NCBI RefSeq assembly: GCF_002095435.2
Contig: NZ_MJEJ02000043.1
Location: 126,084 to 190,083 of the forward strand
Reading direction: 5' to 3'
Source of the DNA: Williamsia sp. 1138
GTDB lineage: Bacteria > Actinomycetota > Actinomycetes > Mycobacteriales > Mycobacteriaceae
DNA: 64,000 bases
Positions 61,752 to 64,000 of this stretch are shown here, piece after piece. The notes beneath the pieces are model-generated. The model worked only from the letters and a program-made list of their open reading frames with translations. It made no database searches and was not told the origin of the DNA. The stretch's first letter is position 1, and each line of letters starts with the position of its first letter. The translations under genes and the position numbers were made by a program.

Positions 61752-62567
61752 ATGAGCGGGCCACACGACCCCAATAATCCGGGCAGCACGGGGGCGCCTG
61801 ATGCGTGGCGGCAGGGCGGTCAGCCTGATCAGTGGAGCCAGACGCAGTACCAGCCTCCCGGACCAGGCGAACAACAGCCTCAGGGACAGGCGCCACAAGG
61901 TCAACCGCCGCAACAGGGTTGGGGCGCACAGGGACCGCAACAGCATTCGGCGCCGCCTGCCGGGTACCAGCAGCAGCCTGCCGGCGCCGACTACGGCCAA
62001 CCGGGTAACTACGGCCAGGCGGGTCAGCCCGGGCAATACGGTCAGCCGCCGGGACAGTACGGCCAGCCTGCGGGGCAACAATTCGGTGCACCGCAGAACG
62101 CACCGGGACAGTACGGGCAGCCCGGTCAGTACGGCCAGCCGGGTCAAGCCGGCCAGTATGGACAACCGGGCCAGTTCGGTCAGCCCGGCCAGTTCGGTCA
62201 GGGCGGTCCGGACCAGTTCGCCAACATGGCGCCGCCGAAGTCGAAGAAGAACCTGCCGCTGTTCGTCGGAGCGGGCGTGGTGGCTTTGATCGCGGTCGTA
62301 CTCCTCGTCACTGCGTTCCTGGCGCCTGGGTTCGCGGTCACCAAGGTCTTGAGTCAGGATGCGGCACAAGAAGGTGTGAAGACGGTCCTCGAGACCGACT
62401 ACCAGGCAAAAGACGTGCAGAACGTGCAGTGCCCGAAAGACAAGGAAATCAAGAAAGGCGACACCTTCACCTGCACCGCCACCGTTGCAGGGGCCAATCA
62501 GCAGGTGAAGATCACGTTCCTCGACGACGACGGCAAGTATGAGGTAGGGCAACCCACCGCAGCATGA
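61752..62567 (+). CDS. Membrane-anchored DUF4333 protein with Gln/Gly/Pro-rich repeats
   Basis: A 271-residue protein in the position of Rv2091c. Residues 1-155 are low complexity, cytosolic and repetitive (QYGQPGQ-like units at about 75-155). One membrane helix follows (LPLFVGAGVVALIAVVLLVTAFLAPGFAV, about 168-195). The extracytoplasmic DUF4333 domain includes two cysteines likely to form a disulfide (VQCPKDKEI, FTCTATVAG). A clear GGAGGG ribosome-binding site precedes ATG 61752. Function unknown; the repeat region may mediate cytosolic protein contacts. Confidence 0.88.
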   Translation: MSGPHDPNNPGSTGAPDAWRQGGQPDQWSQTQYQPPGPGEQQPQGQAPQGQPPQQGWGAQGPQQHSAPPAGYQQQPAGADYGQPGNYGQAGQPGQYGQPPGQYGQPAGQQFGAPQNAPGQYGQPGQYGQPGQAGQYGQPGQFGQPGQFGQGGPDQFANMAPPKSKKNLPLFVGAGVVALIAVVLLVTAFLAPGFAVTKVLSQDAAQEGVKTVLETDYQAKDVQNVQCPKDKEIKKGDTFTCTATVAGANQQVKITFLDDDGKYEVGQPTAA

Positions 62568-62597
62568 TCGAGCGGTGGGTCAGGTCGATCGCAGTAC

Positions 62598-63542
62598 TCA
62601 GCCGACCTGCCAACCCAACGCCTTGCTGAGCCGGCCCACCGATGAGCCTATTCCCAGCTCTTCGATGAGGTCGGCAAGTGTGGCGGGATCGGCTGGTTCG
62701 GAAGGCAGGCGGTCATCGCCCAGTCCGACGATGTCGGCGTCGGTCCGCACGAAGACCACCGTGCGCGCCGCACGGAGATAGTCGGCCCCCTCGGCAAGAG
62801 ACTTGCGTTGCCGGGTCGATACTCGTTTGTCGGCCGCTGCAGCAGCACTCTCGAGCTCATCGAGGTCGCCGAACTCGTGCAACAGTTTTGATGCGGTCTT
62901 CTCTCCGATACCGGTCACTCCGGGCAGTCCATCGGAGGGGTCGCCGCGCAGAATCGCCATCTCTGCGTACGCGGACCCAGGGTTGTCGGTGGGGAGGTCA
63001 TATCGTTCGGCAACCTCTGCCGGGCCAAACATCTCGGCCTTCGCGAGTCCGCGTCCCACGTACAGCACTCGCACCGGTACAGGATCATCGGCGACCACCT
63101 GCAGCAGATCCCGATCTCCACTGACCACGATGACCGGGTCGGTGCCTTCGCTGTCGGCGAGCGTGCCAAGGACGTCGTCCGCCTCGCAACCCTCCGCTCC
63201 GGCGGTCGCAATGCCTGCGGCGGCAAGGACTCTCATGATCATGTCGACTTGAGGGGTCAGGGTGTCAGGAACTTCCTCTGACCCGTCCGTAGCCTCTTCG
63301 GCCACTCGATGCGCCTTGTAGGACGGAATGAGGTCGGTCCGGAACGCCGGCCGCCAATCGAGATCGAGGCACACGACGAGCCGGTGCGGATGTTCGCGGG
63401 TCACCAACGATGCGATCATGTCGATGAAGCCCCGCACCGCATTGACCGGCCGCCCGTCCGGCGCCGTCATCTTCTCGGGCAGGGCGTGAAAGGCGCGAAA
63501 CCACAGACTTGCACCGTCGAGCAACATCACCGGAGAGCTCAT
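62598..63542 (-). CDS. 5'-3' exonuclease (FEN-like, Pol I N-terminal domain type)
   Basis: A 314-residue stand-alone flap nuclease-like protein equivalent to Rv2090. Acidic metal ligands appear in [53 protein letters not shown] and [14 protein letters not shown]; the helix-hairpin-helix is [29 protein letters not shown]. It removes 5' flaps or RNA primers in replication and repair. The start ATG 63542 has no clear ribosome-binding site. It is convergent with the DUF4333 gene. Confidence 0.93.
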   Translation of the reverse strand: MSSPVMLLDGASLWFRAFHALPEKMTAPDGRPVNAVRGFIDMIASLVTREHPHRLVVCLDLDWRPAFRTDLIPSYKAHRVAEEATDGSEEVPDTLTPQVDMIMRVLAAAGIATAGAEGCEADDVLGTLADSEGTDPVIVVSGDRDLLQVVADDPVPVRVLYVGRGLAKAEMFGPAEVAERYDLPTDNPGSAYAEMAILRGDPSDGLPGVTGIGEKTASKLLHEFGDLDELESAAAAADKRVSTRQRKSLAEGADYLRAARTVVFVRTDADIVGLGDDRLPSEPADPATLADLIEELGIGSSVGRLSKALGWQVG

Positions 63543-63585
63543 GGGTCAACCATGCCAGATCGACCGATGCCCGACGGGACCCGAG

Positions 63586-63999
63586 TTACGTGGCGCTTCG
63601 CTCGTCGTTACCCAGCGCACCGAGTACCGCCAGCCGTGTTTCGCTGTCCCCGGTCAGCGGCTTCTCCGAAGGTCCTTGCCGGAGTGCGGCTTTCACGTCA
63701 TTTCGGGAGATGACCGCGGGGTTGGTGGCGGCCACGAACGTAAAGAACAGTTCGAGGAATCTGTCCGGATCGTCGCGGAATGGGAAGTGTCCCGCGCCGT
63801 CGAAGACTTCGAGTTGAGATCCGGGCATCGCGCTGTGCAGCATGTGGGCGTGCGCCACCGGTATCACTTGATCGTCCGAACCCCACACGATCAAGGTCGG
63901 GATGCCCGCGCTGAGGTAGCAGCGGTCCAGCATGGTCACGACTTGCCCGCGCCAGTCCACCGCTGAGCGGAGTGTGCGTGCAAACACCTCGGCCGAGCC
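63586..63999 (-). CDS. Alpha/beta hydrolase, C-terminal part (5' end outside window)
   Basis: The open frame continues past the window edge, so the N-terminus with the nucleophile is missing here. The visible 138 codons contain the acid-bearing strand PTLIVWGSDDQVIPVAHA and the catalytic His in FDGAGHFPFRDDPDRFLELF, typical of alpha/beta hydrolases. The tail (DVKAALRQGPSEKPLTGDSETR) is polar. It lies 43 bp upstream in transcription from the exonuclease gene. Substrate cannot be inferred. Confidence 0.85.
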   Translation of the reverse strand, partial: GSAEVFARTLRSAVDWRGQVVTMLDRCYLSAGIPTLIVWGSDDQVIPVAHAHMLHSAMPGSQLEVFDGAGHFPFRDDPDRFLELFFTFVAATNPAVISRNDVKAALRQGPSEKPLTGDSETRLAVLGALGNDERSAT

Positions 64000-64000
64000 T

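Overview
The window is GC-rich DNA with dense, short-gapped genes and many GTG starts. Its gene content identifies a mycolic-acid-producing actinomycete (order Mycobacteriales). The markers are the fabG1-inhA-ferrochelatase operon, mycothiol ligase MshC, the complete Pup-proteasome system (Arc/Mpa, Dop, Pup, PrcB, PrcA, PafA) and PafB/PafC. Gene order repeatedly matches blocks known from Mycobacterium tuberculosis (the hemZ to meaB block, the pyrD to mshC block, and the metH to helY block), but the sequences diverge from it. A Gordonia-like organism is my best guess; that is inference. I see no prophage, transposase, CRISPR array or plasmid function, so this reads as core chromosome.

Region 1 (1-14 kb): type II fatty acid synthase reductases (fabG1 cut by the window edge, inhA) and ferrochelatase; a DUF3097 gene; an NfeD/SPFH membrane pair; a SatD-like regulator with a small membrane protein behind a striking operator-like array; a damaged-looking alpha/beta hydrolase; a TVP38 membrane protein; and the methylmalonyl-CoA mutase operon mutA-mutB-meaB.

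Region 2 (14-25 kb): an 85-bp tandem repeat, a nucleoside hydrolase, an MpaB-type oxygenase, a DinB/zinc-ribbon-SDR pair, tRNA-Leu(GAG), an MBL-fold protein, an M20 peptidase, a PEBP protein, pyrD, a DUF5703 protein and a beta-propeller lipoprotein.

Region 3 (24.5-42 kb): uppP; the conserved actinobacterial run phosphomutase-like/DUF3090/SCO1664-like kinase fold/mshC; assimilatory nitrite reductase nirBD; PAC2; metH; a DszC-like flavoprotein; a HAD hydrolase; hisE-hisG; a thioesterase; and a RecB-type nuclease.

Region 4 (42-64 kb): trmI and arc, then an FHA-ABC transporter and glycogen phosphorylase placed between arc and dop, then dop-pup-prcB-prcA-pafA-pafB-pafC-tatA-tatC-helY, a DUF4333 protein, a 5'-3' exonuclease and a truncated alpha/beta hydrolase at the edge. 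Pup is made in the GGQ form, deamidated by Dop, ligated by PafA, and tagged proteins are unfolded by Arc into PrcAB; PafBC is the DNA-damage regulator usually linked to this locus.

The most unusual signals are: (i) a 9-codon element (GDxAxRSST) present twice in tandem inside mutA and once at the end of prcB, always in the same reading frame; (ii) repeated TCAAG-N8-CTTGA sites upstream of a SatD-HTH protein whose central region looks like a degenerate GGDEF/cyclase domain; (iii) a perfect 24-bp palindrome between divergent glgP and dop; and (iv) at least twelve genes with a TANNNT -10 box 6-7 nt before the start codon, implying leaderless mRNAs.
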